Assembly: GCF_001424585.1 (NCBI RefSeq)
Contig: NZ_LMPJ01000001.1
Location: forward strand, 154,442-218,441
Length of the DNA stretch: 64,000 bases
Origin: Chryseobacterium sp. Leaf180
GTDB taxonomy: Bacteria > Bacteroidota > Bacteroidia > Flavobacteriales > Weeksellaceae
Direction: 5' to 3'
Shown here: piece by piece, positions 43,938-54,085 of the stretch
Position numbering within the stretch: position 1 is the stretch's first letter
How the letters are laid out: each line of letters opens with the position of its first letter
Notes under the pieces: generated by a model
What the model saw: only the letters and a program-made list of their open reading frames with translations
Databases searched by the model: none
What the model was told of the DNA's origin: nothing
Program-made: the position numbers and the translations under genes

Positions 43938-44822
43938 ATGTTCAGACAAAAGCTGTTAATCTTTTTAATGAATTGTATTCTTTTTGTTCCATTCATCACA
44001 TCAGCACAAAGTCAGCGCTTCACCTATGAATACACCTTTAAACCGGATACGCTGCAGCAGGATAAAACCGTGAAAGAGCTGATGAATCTGGATGTGAACG
44101 CAGACGGTTCCTACTTTTACAGTGCCGCACTCAATGCGCGGGATTCAATGTTTGCAGCAGAATTTGAAAAAGGAAAACGCGGCCAGAGTATGCATATTGA
44201 TCTGCGCACGATCAGAAAGCCTAAAGTAAACTGGAGAATTGACAAAACGTATCCTGCCATGCAGACGGAATTTCATGGAAATGTAAATGCGGTGAATCTT
44301 GCAGTGAAGGAAACGCTTTTGCCTGAATGGAAAATAGTTCCTGAAACAAAAATCCTGGAAGGGTTTAAAGCACAGAAAGCCGTGACTTTTTACAAAGGAA
44401 GAAACTGGACGGTATGGTTTACCGAGGAAATCCAGATTCACGACGGTCCGTACAAATTTTCCGGACTTCCGGGTTTGGTGCTGCAGGCAGAAGATGATCA
44501 TAAGTATCATGTATTTATGTTTGTCGGCAGCCGGAAACTGGCAGAAAATATATCGCTGAAAGATAAAGACTATCAGCGTGTTTACGTTGATCCGAAGAAA
44601 TACAACCGCTTGTGGAATGAGTATGTTAAAGATCCAGCGAGAAACATCAAAATAACCCATTCTTCTTCCGGGTATGGTGAAACCATTATTTACAACAGCG
44701 ATACCGGTCAGCCCATGTCAAAAGAAACCGTGATCAGAAATAAAGAACAGGGCATGAAAAAGATCCTCAGCGAAACCAATCTCTGCATCGAATGTGAACT
44801 GTACCGTATAGATCAGAAATAA
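43938..44822 (+). CDS. GLPGLI family exported protein
   Basis: 294 residues with a signal peptide (1-24). The family motif appears as FSGLPGLVLQAED (about 174-186), preceded by WFTEEIQIHDGPYK. GLPGLI proteins are abundant in Bacteroidetes, are thought to be periplasmic or outer-membrane associated, and often lie beside TonB-dependent or two-component genes; function unknown. Here it stands alone between a VOC gene and a DUF1622 gene. Confidence 0.9.
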   Translation: MFRQKLLIFLMNCILFVPFITSAQSQRFTYEYTFKPDTLQQDKTVKELMNLDVNADGSYFYSAALNARDSMFAAEFEKGKRGQSMHIDLRTIRKPKVNWRIDKTYPAMQTEFHGNVNAVNLAVKETLLPEWKIVPETKILEGFKAQKAVTFYKGRNWTVWFTEEIQIHDGPYKFSGLPGLVLQAEDDHKYHVFMFVGSRKLAENISLKDKDYQRVYVDPKKYNRLWNEYVKDPARNIKITHSSSGYGETIIYNSDTGQPMSKETVIRNKEQGMKKILSETNLCIECELYRIDQK

Positions 44823-44879
44823 ATCAGGATAAACAGCCTCCATTCGCATCATTATTGTATCTGACAGTAAAATCAAACA

Positions 44880-45241
44880 ATGGAATTCATCAAAATCTAT
44901 ATCGATTATATTGCAAAAATCACCGAAGCGATTGGCGTACTGACTATTTTTCTCGGTTCCGTTCTCGCGATCGCTAAGTTTTTAGGTAAACTTAAAGGCA
45001 GCCGGAGCATGACATATATCGAACTTCGTCAGGCGGTCGGAAAATCAATTCTTCTGGGTTTGGAAATACTCATCGCGCCGATATTATGGCCACCGTAGTT
45101 ACAGAACCCACCATGAGATCGGTTTCTATTCTGGGTTTAATTGTGATCATCCGCACATTTCTGAGTCTTTCGCTTCAGGTCGAACTGGAAGGAAAATTCC
45201 CGTGGCAGAAAAGAGAGGAAGACAGAAAAGAGGTTGAATAA
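44880..45241 (+). pseudogene. DUF1622 membrane protein, broken by one frameshift
   Basis: The first frame (44880-45098) gives an N-terminal span and the conserved LRQAVGKSILLGLEILIA, then ends at APILWPP. The second frame from about 45075 supplies the rest of the family: ADIMATVVTEPTMRSVSILG and LIVIIRTFLSLSLQVELEGK. One base is missing near 45077 (ATCGCGCCGAT). Without the shift the protein would be about 120 residues with three membrane segments. Could be a real mutation or a sequence error. Confidence 0.8.
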
Positions 45242-45257
45242 AACGCTGTTAAATATT

Positions 45258-47281
45258 TTAATTCTGACTTCCGGCATCGTTGTTTTCGCTGCTGATAAAC
45301 ATCTCATTGGATTCTTCAGCAACAATGCTTAAAAACCTTTCATAATGCTTCAGCACATCGCTGATAAGTTCGTTTTGGGTAAAATACTGAATGTCATAAC
45401 CTTCACGTGAATCTCCAAAATAGGTTTTCGGATAATAGCGCAGTCTTGTATGCATTTCCGGAAGATTGTTTTCAGAAATCATAGTGTCGGAAACCTGCTG
45501 CGAATGCATCTTCACGCCATACATAAAACGGTTGATTTCTTCATGTTTAATAACAAATTCAATGGTCTGCGCTTCAGAATCTTCTTGTACTTCACTTACA
45601 ATACCGTTGGATGAAAATTCCATCTGCAGTTCTTCAAAAGCAGTTTTTACTTTGGTGCTGATCAGTGTGGCAATTTCTTCTTTCGTGTGATAAGAAACCA
45701 TCTGTTTCAGTCTTGATTTCCAGAATTCACCAGACCACGGAATCGTAGAAACCGAGATTCCTTTTTCATAATATTTATAATCGATCAGCAGCGCTTTGGT
45801 CAGCGAAACCGTAAACATCAGCATGACGAGAGCAAACGGAAGCGCGGTAATCAGCGTCATCGTTTGCAGCGCTTCGAGTCCGCCCGCATTCAGAAGCATC
45901 AGCGATAAAACAGCAAGCAGAAAACCCCAGAAGATCATTTGCCACTTCGGACTGCTGGCAGCGTTTTGAGACGATATGCTGTTCATAACTAAAATTCCGG
46001 AATCGGCTGAGGTGACAAAAAAGATAATAATAATGGCGATGACCATGTAGCTTAATGCTTTTGCCAGTGGTAAATATTCCAGAAACTTAAACATCAGTCC
46101 GCCCGGATCTGAAACCAGGTTGCTCAATGCACCGTGTGCGACATTAACATCCATCCAGATGGCTGAATTTCCTAAAACCGACATCCAGATAAAATTAAAT
46201 AAAGTCGGAATAATCAGCACGGCGCCGATAAATTCGCGGATGCTTCTACCTTTGGAAATTCGCGCAATAAACAGTCCGACAAAAGGAGACCACGAAATCC
46301 ACCATGCCCAGTACAGAATCGTCCAGTTATAAAACCACGGCAGCGTTTTCGATTCGTAAACATGGGTGTTAAAAGTCAGATCGAAAAAGTTATTGATATA
46401 ATTGCCGAGCCCGTTGGTAAAACTTCCGATCAGGTAAACGGTCGGACCCAGGATAAGAATGAAAATCAAAATTACAATTACGGCAGTGATATTAATATTA
46501 CTGAGGAGTTTTACACCTTTTTCGACACCCGAAGTCGCAGAAATAACAGCAATGCTCACCAGAACCAGAACGATTAACACCTGATAAAAAAAGCCGCTGG
46601 AAGAATATTCAGATGTTCCAGTCCGGAATTAATCTGCACAACACCGAAGCCAAGCGTCGTGGTAATACCGAAAAATGTACTGCAGAGCGCAAAAATATCG
46701 ATGAGATCACCCCAGCGGCCCTTGGTTTTTTCTTTTAATAAAGGATAGAGTCCGCTGCGGAGAGAAAGCGGCAGACGGTAACGGTACGCGAAATAGGCGA
46801 GTGTCAAACCCACCAGTCCGTAGATGGCCCACGCATGAATGCCCCAGTGGAAAAAAGTGTAGAGCTGCGCATTTTTCGCGCGGTTGATGAAATGATCATC
46901 TGCGAAAACATCGGTAGAATAGTGCGACATCGGTTCGGCAACGCTGAAATACATCAGCCCGATTCCCATTCCGGCGGCGAAAAGCATAGAGATCCACGAA
47001 AAAAACGAATGTTCGGGTTTGCTGTCGTTGCTTCCGAGTTTTATTTTTCCGAATTTACTGAACATCAGAAACACCAGAAAGATCACAAAAATCGTCACGC
47101 ACCAGACGTAGACCCAGTTGAGATTCACGAAAATAAAATTCTTGATAACATCTAAAACCCGGTTGACTTCTTTCGGAAAAAACACCGAAAAGAGGCAGAC
47201 GCCGATAATAAAAATAAGACTGGGAATCGTAATCTTGCGGTCGAAAGTAGATTTCGGTAACGCTGCAGATGGGTTTTTCAT
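45258..47281 (-). pseudogene. BCCT-family betaine/choline transporter, broken by one frameshift
   Basis: The N-terminal part (47281-46574) has the BCCT segments GMGIGLMYFSVAEPMSHY and FHWGIHAWAIYGLVGLTLAY and runs out at AAFFIRC. The C-terminal part (46580-45258) continues directly with FFYQVLIVLVLVSIAVISAT, then WTILYWAWWISWSPFVGLFI, the Trp-rich substrate-binding motif. The shift lies in a run of seven T (as read on the minus strand) near 46580. Joined length about 673 residues, including a long cytosolic C-terminal tail. It would import glycine betaine, choline or carnitine with Na+ or H+. Confidence 0.85.
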
Positions 47282-47537
47282 GGTTTAAAAATAAGAGGGT
47301 ACGGATATGTCTGAAATCATATTTTATGTATCTTCAGCAAAGCAAATGTGCAGCCACAGATCGCAGGTGGCATGACGCCGTGTTTTCGCACGGAAAAAAT
47401 TATTGAAAATGTATAGGAATTCTATCAGTTTTTAAGGCAGTCAGACAGTTATTTTTAAAATTAATAAGTCATGACAGTTTTTAACAGAATATTATCGTTT
47501 GAAAATCCGTTGTTTATAAAACATTTTTTACTTTTGA

Positions 47538-47927
47538 ATGGTGAAAAAGCTGCTTTCTTTTCTCTTAATCGCACTCTATCTGCTCTCCACCACGGAGCTG
47601 TATCAGCTTGCGAAGATGCCGCTTCTGGTGCAGCATTACATAGAACACAAACAGCTCAGTCCCGAAATGCCATTAATGGCTTTTATCAACGCGCATTACG
47701 CTCATCCTGCAAATGATAAAGACGCAGGCACCGATCAAAAACTGCCTTTCGTGATGCACGCGAAAACACTTTCGCTGGTATTTATTGTTCAGAATAAATG
47801 CAGTCTCACGTTCCAGAGGGTCATTGTTTATCATCATGCCCAGAAAATTCCTTTTTCTGATGAAGATGTAAGTTTAAAAGGATTCACCGATTCAGCGTGG
47901 GAACCGCCCAGAGGTTTCTCAGTCTGA
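47538..47927 (+). CDS. Small exported protein upstream of the ApbE operon
   Basis: 129 residues with an N-terminal hydrophobic segment (about 4-20). His-rich patches (HYIEHKQ, AHYAHP, YHHAQK) suggest metal binding. I do not know its family name. Such a gene often lies just before the thioredoxin, ApbE, DUF4266 and DUF3570 genes in flavobacteria, so it probably belongs to the same operon. ATG at 47538 chosen because it gives the hydrophobic leader. Confidence 0.65.
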   Translation: MVKKLLSFLLIALYLLSTTELYQLAKMPLLVQHYIEHKQLSPEMPLMAFINAHYAHPANDKDAGTDQKLPFVMHAKTLSLVFIVQNKCSLTFQRVIVYHHAQKIPFSDEDVSLKGFTDSAWEPPRGFSV

Positions 47928-47987
47928 ATGCTTTGGCTCAAAAGGTTTTTGAGTCTGATTTCCTTTTAACTAAATCTTAATTTCCCA

Positions 47988-48434
47988 ATGAAAATAATCT
48001 TATCAGCCTTCATGCTGGCTGTATTTGCCGTTTATACTTCGGCACAGAACCGCTTAGAAAAAGCCCGGACACTGGCAAAAGCAAATAACGAACTGATTCT
48101 TTTGAATTTTTCAGGTTCCGACTGGTGCGTTCCCTGCATTAAGCTTCACAAAAATATCATCGAATCTCCCGAATTCAAAAAACTGGAAACGGATGATAAA
48201 CTGCTATACTTAAATGCGGATTTCCCACGCAGTAAGAAGAATCAGCCTGCAGCAGACATCAGGAAAGAAAACGAAATGCTTGCCGACCGTTACAATCCGA
48301 AAGGCTTATTTCCGTACACGATACTGATGAATGGCGAGGGCAGAATTCTCAAAACCTGGCAGGGACTTCCCGCAGAATCTGCGGCGGAGTTTACCAGTGC
48401 GATTTTAGCGTTTAAAGATGCTCAAAAACAGTAA
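47988..48434 (+). CDS. Thioredoxin-fold exported protein
   Basis: 148 residues. Signal peptide 1-19 (ending YTSAQ). SGSDWCVPCIKL carries a CxxC redox site (around residues 46-49), and NPKGLFPYTILMN includes the cis-Pro. Probably a periplasmic thiol reductase. It ends 3 bases before apbE, with which it is co-transcribed. Confidence 0.9.
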   Translation: MKIILSAFMLAVFAVYTSAQNRLEKARTLAKANNELILLNFSGSDWCVPCIKLHKNIIESPEFKKLETDDKLLYLNADFPRSKKNQPAADIRKENEMLADRYNPKGLFPYTILMNGEGRILKTWQGLPAESAAEFTSAILAFKDAQKQ

Positions 48435-48437
48435 ATC

Positions 48438-49364
48438 ATGCTTCACGAATTCAGAAAAAACGGAAAACTGATGGGCAACGCTTTTCAGATCACCGTTGTT
48501 GGTCAAAATGAAGAGTTGGCAGAACAGAACCTTGAAGAGGCTTTTAACGAAATCAGGCGGATTGAATCATTGCTCACAACATTTAACGAAGAAAGCGACA
48601 CGCAGAACATCAACAGAAATGCAGGAATTCAGCCGGTAAAAGTAGCGGAGGAAGTGTATGGGTTGATCGAAAGAAGTCTCATGATCAGCCGCGTTACCAA
48701 TGGTTTTTTCGACATTACTTACGGCGGAATCGATCGCAGCTTCTGGAATTTCGACCGCACGATGACCAAACTTCCCGATATTGAAAAGATGAGGGAAGGA
48801 TTAAAGCTTGTTGATTACCGTAAAATCATTTTAAACCCAAAAGATCATTCGGTCTTTCTTCTCGATAAAGGAATGCGCATCGGTTTTGGCGGCATCGGGA
48901 AAGGCTACGCGGCAGAAATGGCGAAACGGCTTTTAGAGAGCCGCGGCGTGACCTCAGGAATCGTAAATGCCGCTGGCGACCTCAGCATCTGGGGAACACA
49001 GGCCGACGGAAAACCATGGACGGTCGGGATTGCCGATCCCAATTCTGCAGGACTTCCGTTTTCATATTTAAACATCAGCAATATGGCGGTTGCGACTTCC
49101 GGCAACTACGAAAAGTTCGTAGAGATCGGCGGTAAAAAATATTCGCACACCATTCACCCGAAAACCGGAATGCCCGCGCATGGCGTGAAAAGCGCTACGG
49201 TTTTCTGTCCGAATGCAGAAATTGCGGATGCGATGGCGACGCCAATAAGCATTATGGACAGGCGGGAAGCACTTGGTCTGATCAATCAGATAAAAGATCT
49301 CGAATGCATCATCATCGACGATGATGACCAGCTCTTTGTTTCGGACAACATCCGTCTGAGATAA
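48438..49364 (+). CDS. apbE: FAD:protein FMN transferase (ApbE)
   Basis: 308 residues. GFGGIGKGYAAEMA (about 150-163), VNAAGDLSIWG and HTIHPKTGMPAH are the FAD- and metal-binding motifs; DAMATP near 273 is the catalytic Asp region. The enzyme attaches FMN to Thr or Ser of target proteins, usually outside the cytosol. No clear signal peptide is seen in this copy, unlike most ApbE. The target may be one of the neighbouring DUF4266/DUF3570 proteins or an electron-transfer complex elsewhere. Confidence 0.93.
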   Translation: MLHEFRKNGKLMGNAFQITVVGQNEELAEQNLEEAFNEIRRIESLLTTFNEESDTQNINRNAGIQPVKVAEEVYGLIERSLMISRVTNGFFDITYGGIDRSFWNFDRTMTKLPDIEKMREGLKLVDYRKIILNPKDHSVFLLDKGMRIGFGGIGKGYAAEMAKRLLESRGVTSGIVNAAGDLSIWGTQADGKPWTVGIADPNSAGLPFSYLNISNMAVATSGNYEKFVEIGGKKYSHTIHPKTGMPAHGVKSATVFCPNAEIADAMATPISIMDRREALGLINQIKDLECIIIDDDDQLFVSDNIRLR

Positions 49365-49415
49365 TTTTTTTAAACAAAATCTCTGCTGTTGCAGATTTAA
49401 AAATCAAAAAATTAG

Positions 49416-49640
49416 ATGAAAAATATTATTAAAATAACGGCTGTTTCAGCGGTAGTAATTTCCGCTGTGCTGAATTCCTGCACGACGGTGAAAGCCTATG
49501 ATCAGAACAGACTCAACGATTCTGAAATGGCTTTGGGAAACCGTAAAGTGGAAAAAACCGAACTCAGTTTTCAGTCCTACCGCGAAGGTTCTTCAGGAGC
49601 CAACGCCGGAAAAGTAGGCGGTGGATGCGGATGCAACTAA
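49416..49640 (+). CDS. DUF4266 lipoprotein
   Basis: 74 residues. Lipobox LNSC (Cys about residue 22). KAYDQNRLNDSEMAL and the GGGCGCN end are the family signature. Short outer-membrane lipoprotein of unknown role that goes with ApbE and DUF3570. Confidence 0.9.
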   Translation: MKNIIKITAVSAVVISAVLNSCTTVKAYDQNRLNDSEMALGNRKVEKTELSFQSYREGSSGANAGKVGGGCGCN

Positions 49641-49656
49641 TCTTTAAACGAATTAA

Positions 49657-50832
49657 ATGAAAAAGATTATTGTCAGCATTATCGCGCTTTTTGCGTCGCT
49701 TCAGGGAAAGGCTCAACAGGACTCTGTAGCCACGCCGTCAAGAAAATTAAAAATTGAAGAGATAAATCTCGTCTCAAGTTATTACAGACAGGACGGCAAC
49801 AATTCGGCAGTGACCGGCGGAATCGGAACGGAAAAACTCGACGATATCTCGAATACCATCGAGGTGACTGTTTTGAAATACGATCAAAAAGCCAGAAAAA
49901 ACAGACTGGATTTAAGTGTCGGTCTCGATCATTACACTTCGGCATCCAGCGATCAGATTGATCTTAAAGCCAATTCTTCTGCGTCAAGTTCAGATAACAG
50001 GATTTATCCTTCGCTGACATGGAGCCGCGAAAATGAAGAAAAAGGGTCGACCGTGACGGCGGGTGTATTGTATTCCACCGAATATGATTATCAGTCTCTG
50101 GGCGCGCAGATCGGTTTTTCGCAGAAGACGAAGAACAGGATGGGAGAGTTTACCGCTAAGTTTCAGGCGTTTGCCGATCAGGTGAAACTCATTGCACCGG
50201 TCGAGCTTCGCCCGGGTGGCGACGATACTGCAGGAATGGCGGCGAGGAATACCTTTGCGCTTTCTATGGCATATTCGCAGATCATCAGCCGCAATTTTCA
50301 GATCGAACTTTTGGCAGATGGAATTCAGCAGAACGGATATCTCAGTCTGCCTTTTCACCGCGTGTATTTTACCGATGGCTCGGTACATCAGGAAGCGCTT
50401 CCCGATACGCGGATAAAAATTCCGGTAGGAATTCGTGCGAATTATTTCCTCGGTGACCGTTTTATTCTTCGGGGATATTACCGGTATTACGGCGACAGTT
50501 GGGGAATCCGCTCGAGTACCGCAAGTCTGGAAACGCCGGTAAAGGTTTCTCCGTTTGTTTCGGTGACGCCTTTTTACCGCTTTTATCAGCAGTCGGCGGC
50601 GAGATATTTCGCACCGTATCAGGAGCACACCGCTTTTGACGATTTTTACACCAGCAATTATGATCTCTCAAAATTTTCCAGCCATTTTTACGGCGCCGGA
50701 ATCCGCATCACCCCGAAAAACGGCTTCTTTGGCGTTTCGAGGCTGAATGTGCTGGAGCTGCGCTACGGTCATTATACCAAATCGGTCGGCATGCAGTCGG
50801 ATATCATTTCTTTAAATATCGGTTTCCGGTAA
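49657..50832 (+). CDS. DUF3570 outer-membrane protein
   Basis: 391 residues. Signal peptide 1-19, then alternating hydrophobic beta strands typical of a barrel, ending in an aromatic residue (LNIGFR). DUF3570 proteins always go with DUF4266 and ApbE in Bacteroidetes. Probably an outer-membrane barrel of the redox module. 16 bases after the DUF4266 gene and last in the operon. Confidence 0.88.
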   Translation: MKKIIVSIIALFASLQGKAQQDSVATPSRKLKIEEINLVSSYYRQDGNNSAVTGGIGTEKLDDISNTIEVTVLKYDQKARKNRLDLSVGLDHYTSASSDQIDLKANSSASSSDNRIYPSLTWSRENEEKGSTVTAGVLYSTEYDYQSLGAQIGFSQKTKNRMGEFTAKFQAFADQVKLIAPVELRPGGDDTAGMAARNTFALSMAYSQIISRNFQIELLADGIQQNGYLSLPFHRVYFTDGSVHQEALPDTRIKIPVGIRANYFLGDRFILRGYYRYYGDSWGIRSSTASLETPVKVSPFVSVTPFYRFYQQSAARYFAPYQEHTAFDDFYTSNYDLSKFSSHFYGAGIRITPKNGFFGVSRLNVLELRYGHYTKSVGMQSDIISLNIGFR

Positions 50833-50843
50833 AATTTAATAAG

Positions 50844-50870
50844 AAAAACCCTGAACAGTCAGGGTTTTTG
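50844..50870 (+). terminator. Terminator of the ApbE operon
   Basis: Stem AAAAACCCTGA / TCAGGGTTTTT with a four-base loop, followed by G and a run of T. Confidence 0.92.
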
Positions 50871-50965
50871 TTTTTAAAAGTCAGTAATTTCACCACAGGC
50901 AGATAATTCCGAACGGATTTTTATTTAATTTAAACTATATTTAGCGGATATAATGTAAAACACAT

Positions 50966-51898
50966 ATGAATTTTTTTAAGCTGTCTCTTTTCGCGTTGTT
51001 TGCTGTATTCATCGTAAGTTGCGGAAGCCGTAATGCAGAATCGGTGCGGTCTGCACAGGTCGTTAAATCTGAGAATAGAAACCGTCAGGATGAAGTCAGT
51101 TATATTCCGTATTACGCTGCGGTGTATAAGGCCGACAGCCTGATGCTGACCAAAAACTACGCAGAATCCTTCCGGATTTTAGACGCTCTGCTGAAGAAAT
51201 ATAGGCCGGTAAACGCGTGGATGGTGAACGTGCCGCGAAATTATCTGGTGACTAAAAGCAAAGTTTCAAAGGTTGAAAAGAAAGATATTGAAAATTATCT
51301 TGATCATGCGTATCATGTAAATGGCGTGATGCGCGATCAGTTCATTGTAAAATTTCTTGATGAATTTAAGATAGACAAAACTCAGGTTGAAAAAACAGTG
51401 GCAAAAAATGTCGCCAAAATCGATATCGGCCTGCGCAACGAACTTGGAAAAATGACGCTGAGAGATCAGGAAGTGCGACGCACGATGAACTACGACAGCA
51501 TTCAGAAGGTCGACTGGCAGCACAGTGAGCGGCTCAAAGAAATCATTGAGACAAAAGGTTTTCCAAATAATCAAATGATCGGCGGTTACACGCTGGAAGG
51601 TCAGCCAAACTCTGAAGTTTTCCTTTCACAGATTTTCAACCACATGGCGTACAACGGCGATTTTGAATATTTTAAAAAGAAACTGCCGGAGTTTATCAGA
51701 AACGGAACCTGTGATCCCTACAACTACGCGATGATGATCGACAGACGCAATGAAATTACCAAACAGCCAATCGATTATCACGTGATCATTCCGGTAGCGG
51801 CGACCGACGACAGAAAAAGAATCGACGCCAACCGAAAAGCCATCGGCATGCCCTCGCTTGCTTATGAAGAATTCAAGAAAAAATTAATGGGAGATTAG
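50966..51898 (+). CDS. Lipoprotein of unknown function, DUF6624-like
   Basis: 310 residues. Lipobox VSCG (Cys about residue 19). Middle part predicted helical (YFKKKLPEFI, MMIDRRNEI). LGKMTLRDQEVR then RLKEIIETKGFPNNQMIGG resembles DUF6624 proteins, which I put forward with moderate confidence. No catalytic motif is obvious. Monocistronic. Confidence 0.65.
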   Translation: MNFFKLSLFALFAVFIVSCGSRNAESVRSAQVVKSENRNRQDEVSYIPYYAAVYKADSLMLTKNYAESFRILDALLKKYRPVNAWMVNVPRNYLVTKSKVSKVEKKDIENYLDHAYHVNGVMRDQFIVKFLDEFKIDKTQVEKTVAKNVAKIDIGLRNELGKMTLRDQEVRRTMNYDSIQKVDWQHSERLKEIIETKGFPNNQMIGGYTLEGQPNSEVFLSQIFNHMAYNGDFEYFKKKLPEFIRNGTCDPYNYAMMIDRRNEITKQPIDYHVIIPVAATDDRKRIDANRKAIGMPSLAYEEFKKKLMGD

Positions 51899-52028
51899 AT
51901 TTTCTTTTAATAAAAACTATAATACATAGCTGGGCGTGTTTCAAAAAGTTTGCTTACTGTTCATATTTAGTTTAGATTAATCCACAAAATATTTTCTGAT
52001 TTCCCGTAAAACAAAATCGATTCTTCTG

Positions 52029-52036
52029 TACCTTTG
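52029..52036 (+). promoter_or_regulatory. Candidate -7 element for the Kdp regulator
   Basis: TACCTTTG matches TAnnTTTG and ends 18 bases before the GTG start at 52055. No -33 TTTG at proper spacing. Confidence 0.4.
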
Positions 52037-52054
52037 AGGCTTTAAAACACAAAG

Positions 52055-53407
52055 GTGAACCGCATCCTGATTATCGACGACGAAGAAAAAATACGCACGC
52101 TGCTCTCCAGAATTATCGCGCTGGAAGGTTTTGAAGTCTCTGAAGCCGCCAACCTCAAAGCCGGATTGAAAAAGCTTGAAACCACCGAAACAGACATTGT
52201 CATCTGTGACGTGAAACTTCCCGACGGCAACGGCGTCGATTTTTCTAAAACCATAAAAGACCGTTTTCCGCACATCGAAATTATTCTGCTCACCGCTTTC
52301 GGTACGATTGCCGATGCCGTGACGGCCATCAAAAACGGCGCTTTCGATTACCTCACTAAAGGTGACGACAACATGAAAATTCTTCCGCTGCTCTACAAAG
52401 CCGCCGAAAAAGTGACGCTTAACCGCCGCGTGCTTCAGCTAGAAAAACAACTCAACCGGAAACAGTCTTTCGACAGCATCATCGGGAAATCGACGGCGCT
52501 GCAGATAGCTATTTCTGCTGCTAAAAAAGTCGCACAGACCGACGCTACCGTTTTGCTGACCGGCGAAACAGGAACCGGGAAAGAGGTTTTTGCACAGGCA
52601 ATACACCATTCCGGAGCGAGAAATAAAGAAAATTTCATTGCCGTCAACTGCTCAGCATTTGGGAAAGATTTGCTGGAGAATGAACTTTTCGGGCATAGGG
52701 CCGGCGCTTTTACCGGCGCGATGAAAGACAGCAAGGGGATTTTTGAAGAAGCGAACCGCGGAACAGTTTTTCTGGATGAAATTGGCGAAATGCCGCTGGA
52801 TCTTCAGGCTAAATTGCTGCGTGTACTCGAAAGCGGCGAGTTTATAAAAGTGGGCGACAGCAAAACGACAAAAACCGACGTCAGGATTATCGCCGCAACA
52901 AACCGCGATCTTTCAAAGGAAATTGCGCAGGGAAACTTTCGCGAAGATCTTTTTTACCGGATCAATATTTTTACGATTCAGCTGCCTTCTCTGCGTGAGC
53001 GGAAAGAAGATGTGCCGTTACTTGCAGATTTTTTTCTAAAGAAGTTTTCTGCAAAAAGCGGAAATCACCAGCTTTCGTTTTCTCCGGAATATCTTAAAAT
53101 TCTCAGTAATCACCAGTGGAAAGGGAACATCCGCGAACTCAGGAATATTGTCGAACGCAGTGTGATTTTAAGTGAAACCTCAGAGATTCTCCCGGAAAGT
53201 CTTCCGGCCGAAATTTTGGCGGAAGCATTCTCTGAAACCGCTGCGCAGGGAAAAATGCTGTCGGCATTCTCGCTGGCAAGTGCTGAAAAGATGCAGATTC
53301 AGAAAATAATCAATCACACCAAAGGCAATAAAGCAGAAGCCGCACGCCTGCTGGAAATAGGAATTGCCACCCTTTACCGTAAACTCGAAGAATACAGAAT
53401 ACAGTAA
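52055..53407 (+). CDS. Sigma-54-dependent NtrC-type response regulator of the Kdp locus
   Basis: 450 residues. Receiver with phospho-acceptor Asp52 (VICDVKLPDG). AAA+ domain with Walker A GETGTGKE (170-177) and GAFTGA (217-222), the loop that contacts sigma-54. A Fis-type helix-turn-helix ends the protein (AEAARLLEIGIATLYRKLEE). It starts with GTG. It replaces the OmpR-type KdpE of Proteobacteria and probably activates kdp transcription on low K+, receiving phosphate from the kinase at 60965. Confidence 0.9.
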   Translation: MNRILIIDDEEKIRTLLSRIIALEGFEVSEAANLKAGLKKLETTETDIVICDVKLPDGNGVDFSKTIKDRFPHIEIILLTAFGTIADAVTAIKNGAFDYLTKGDDNMKILPLLYKAAEKVTLNRRVLQLEKQLNRKQSFDSIIGKSTALQIAISAAKKVAQTDATVLLTGETGTGKEVFAQAIHHSGARNKENFIAVNCSAFGKDLLENELFGHRAGAFTGAMKDSKGIFEEANRGTVFLDEIGEMPLDLQAKLLRVLESGEFIKVGDSKTTKTDVRIIAATNRDLSKEIAQGNFREDLFYRINIFTIQLPSLRERKEDVPLLADFFLKKFSAKSGNHQLSFSPEYLKILSNHQWKGNIRELRNIVERSVILSETSEILPESLPAEILAEAFSETAAQGKMLSAFSLASAEKMQIQKIINHTKGNKAEAARLLEIGIATLYRKLEEYRIQ

Positions 53408-53428
53408 CCACTTCTGTTTTGATAATGG

Positions 53429-53453
53429 CCCTATCATTTTGATAGGGTTTTTT
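53429..53453 (+). terminator. Terminator after the Kdp regulator
   Basis: Stem CCCTATCA / TGATAGGG with a TTT loop and a T run after it. The regulator is therefore a separate transcript from the kdp structural genes. Confidence 0.92.
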
Positions 53454-53562
53454 GTTGTGCTGAATATTCAGGATCTGTCTTAAAACAGTATAATCTAATG
53501 AGTTAAGTTTAAATATTTTTTTTAGGAATATATCTTGGCATAGTCGCGGAAAATAAATAGAT

Positions 53563-53922
53563 ATGAATCACCGTGAAGCCGTAAAAGACATCATTCACCA
53601 GTTGCCGGAATGTAGAAAAGATTTCCGCGAAATTAAAACCTCATCATCTGCAAGTTCAGTAATCCGACTTCTTACAAACAGAATTCGTGAAAACATCAGA
53701 AGCGGCAACCGTCCGCAGATTTTCAAATCACTTTCAGAAGTCAACCGGCTGTATCTGCTCGGCGATCTGGCTTTAAAAAATGCCATCGAAAACACATTTG
53801 TGTATTCACTCGACACGCTCACTTTTGCCTGCGAATCGGGTGTCCGCAAAATTATTTTCTCTAAACTTTCTCAGCCTTTGCAGTTGATCTATCTGAAACA
53901 GGTGTACAAATCCGGACTTTAA
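53563..53922 (+). CDS. Small soluble protein at the head of the kdp operon
   Basis: 119 residues, no membrane segment. Contains RLLTNRIRENIRSGNRPQIF and ALKNAIENTFVYSLDTLTFA, predicted helical. Family not recognised; related genes are, as far as I recall, seen before kdp in other flavobacteria (the DUF7674-like group), but I cannot confirm this from sequence. It could sense or regulate pump assembly. Confidence 0.6.
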   Translation: MNHREAVKDIIHQLPECRKDFREIKTSSSASSVIRLLTNRIRENIRSGNRPQIFKSLSEVNRLYLLGDLALKNAIENTFVYSLDTLTFACESGVRKIIFSKLSQPLQLIYLKQVYKSGL

Positions 53923-53936
53923 AAAAATTTTAAACA

Positions 53937-54074
53937 ATGAAAAATAAAATCAGAAAAACCGGCAGCTGGTCTGCTTGGAAAACCATACGGAAACAGCATG
54001 ACCGCGAAATAATTTACGTAAAAATCGCTGCTGCCATCACCGTTTTTGTCACCGCTTATATTCTCCAGTTTTAA
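53937..54074 (+). CDS. Small membrane protein 1 of the kdp operon (45 aa)
   Basis: 45 residues beginning MKNKIRKTGSWSAWKTIRKQ, then a single transmembrane helix (IAAAITVFVTAYILQF). Positively charged N terminus in the cytosol. Starts 14 bases after the preceding gene, and its size is below the usual gene-calling cut-off. Likely co-expressed with Kdp; function unknown. Confidence 0.6.
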   Translation: MKNKIRKTGSWSAWKTIRKQHDREIIYVKIAAAITVFVTAYILQF

Positions 54075-54085
54075 AATTTAAAATC

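Noticed and set aside
53520..53562. Sigma-54 promoter (TTGGCA at about 53533) before the kdp operon
   Set aside because: The -12 half does not fit: the conserved GC dinucleotide is absent at the right spacing, and the start codon would be too close.
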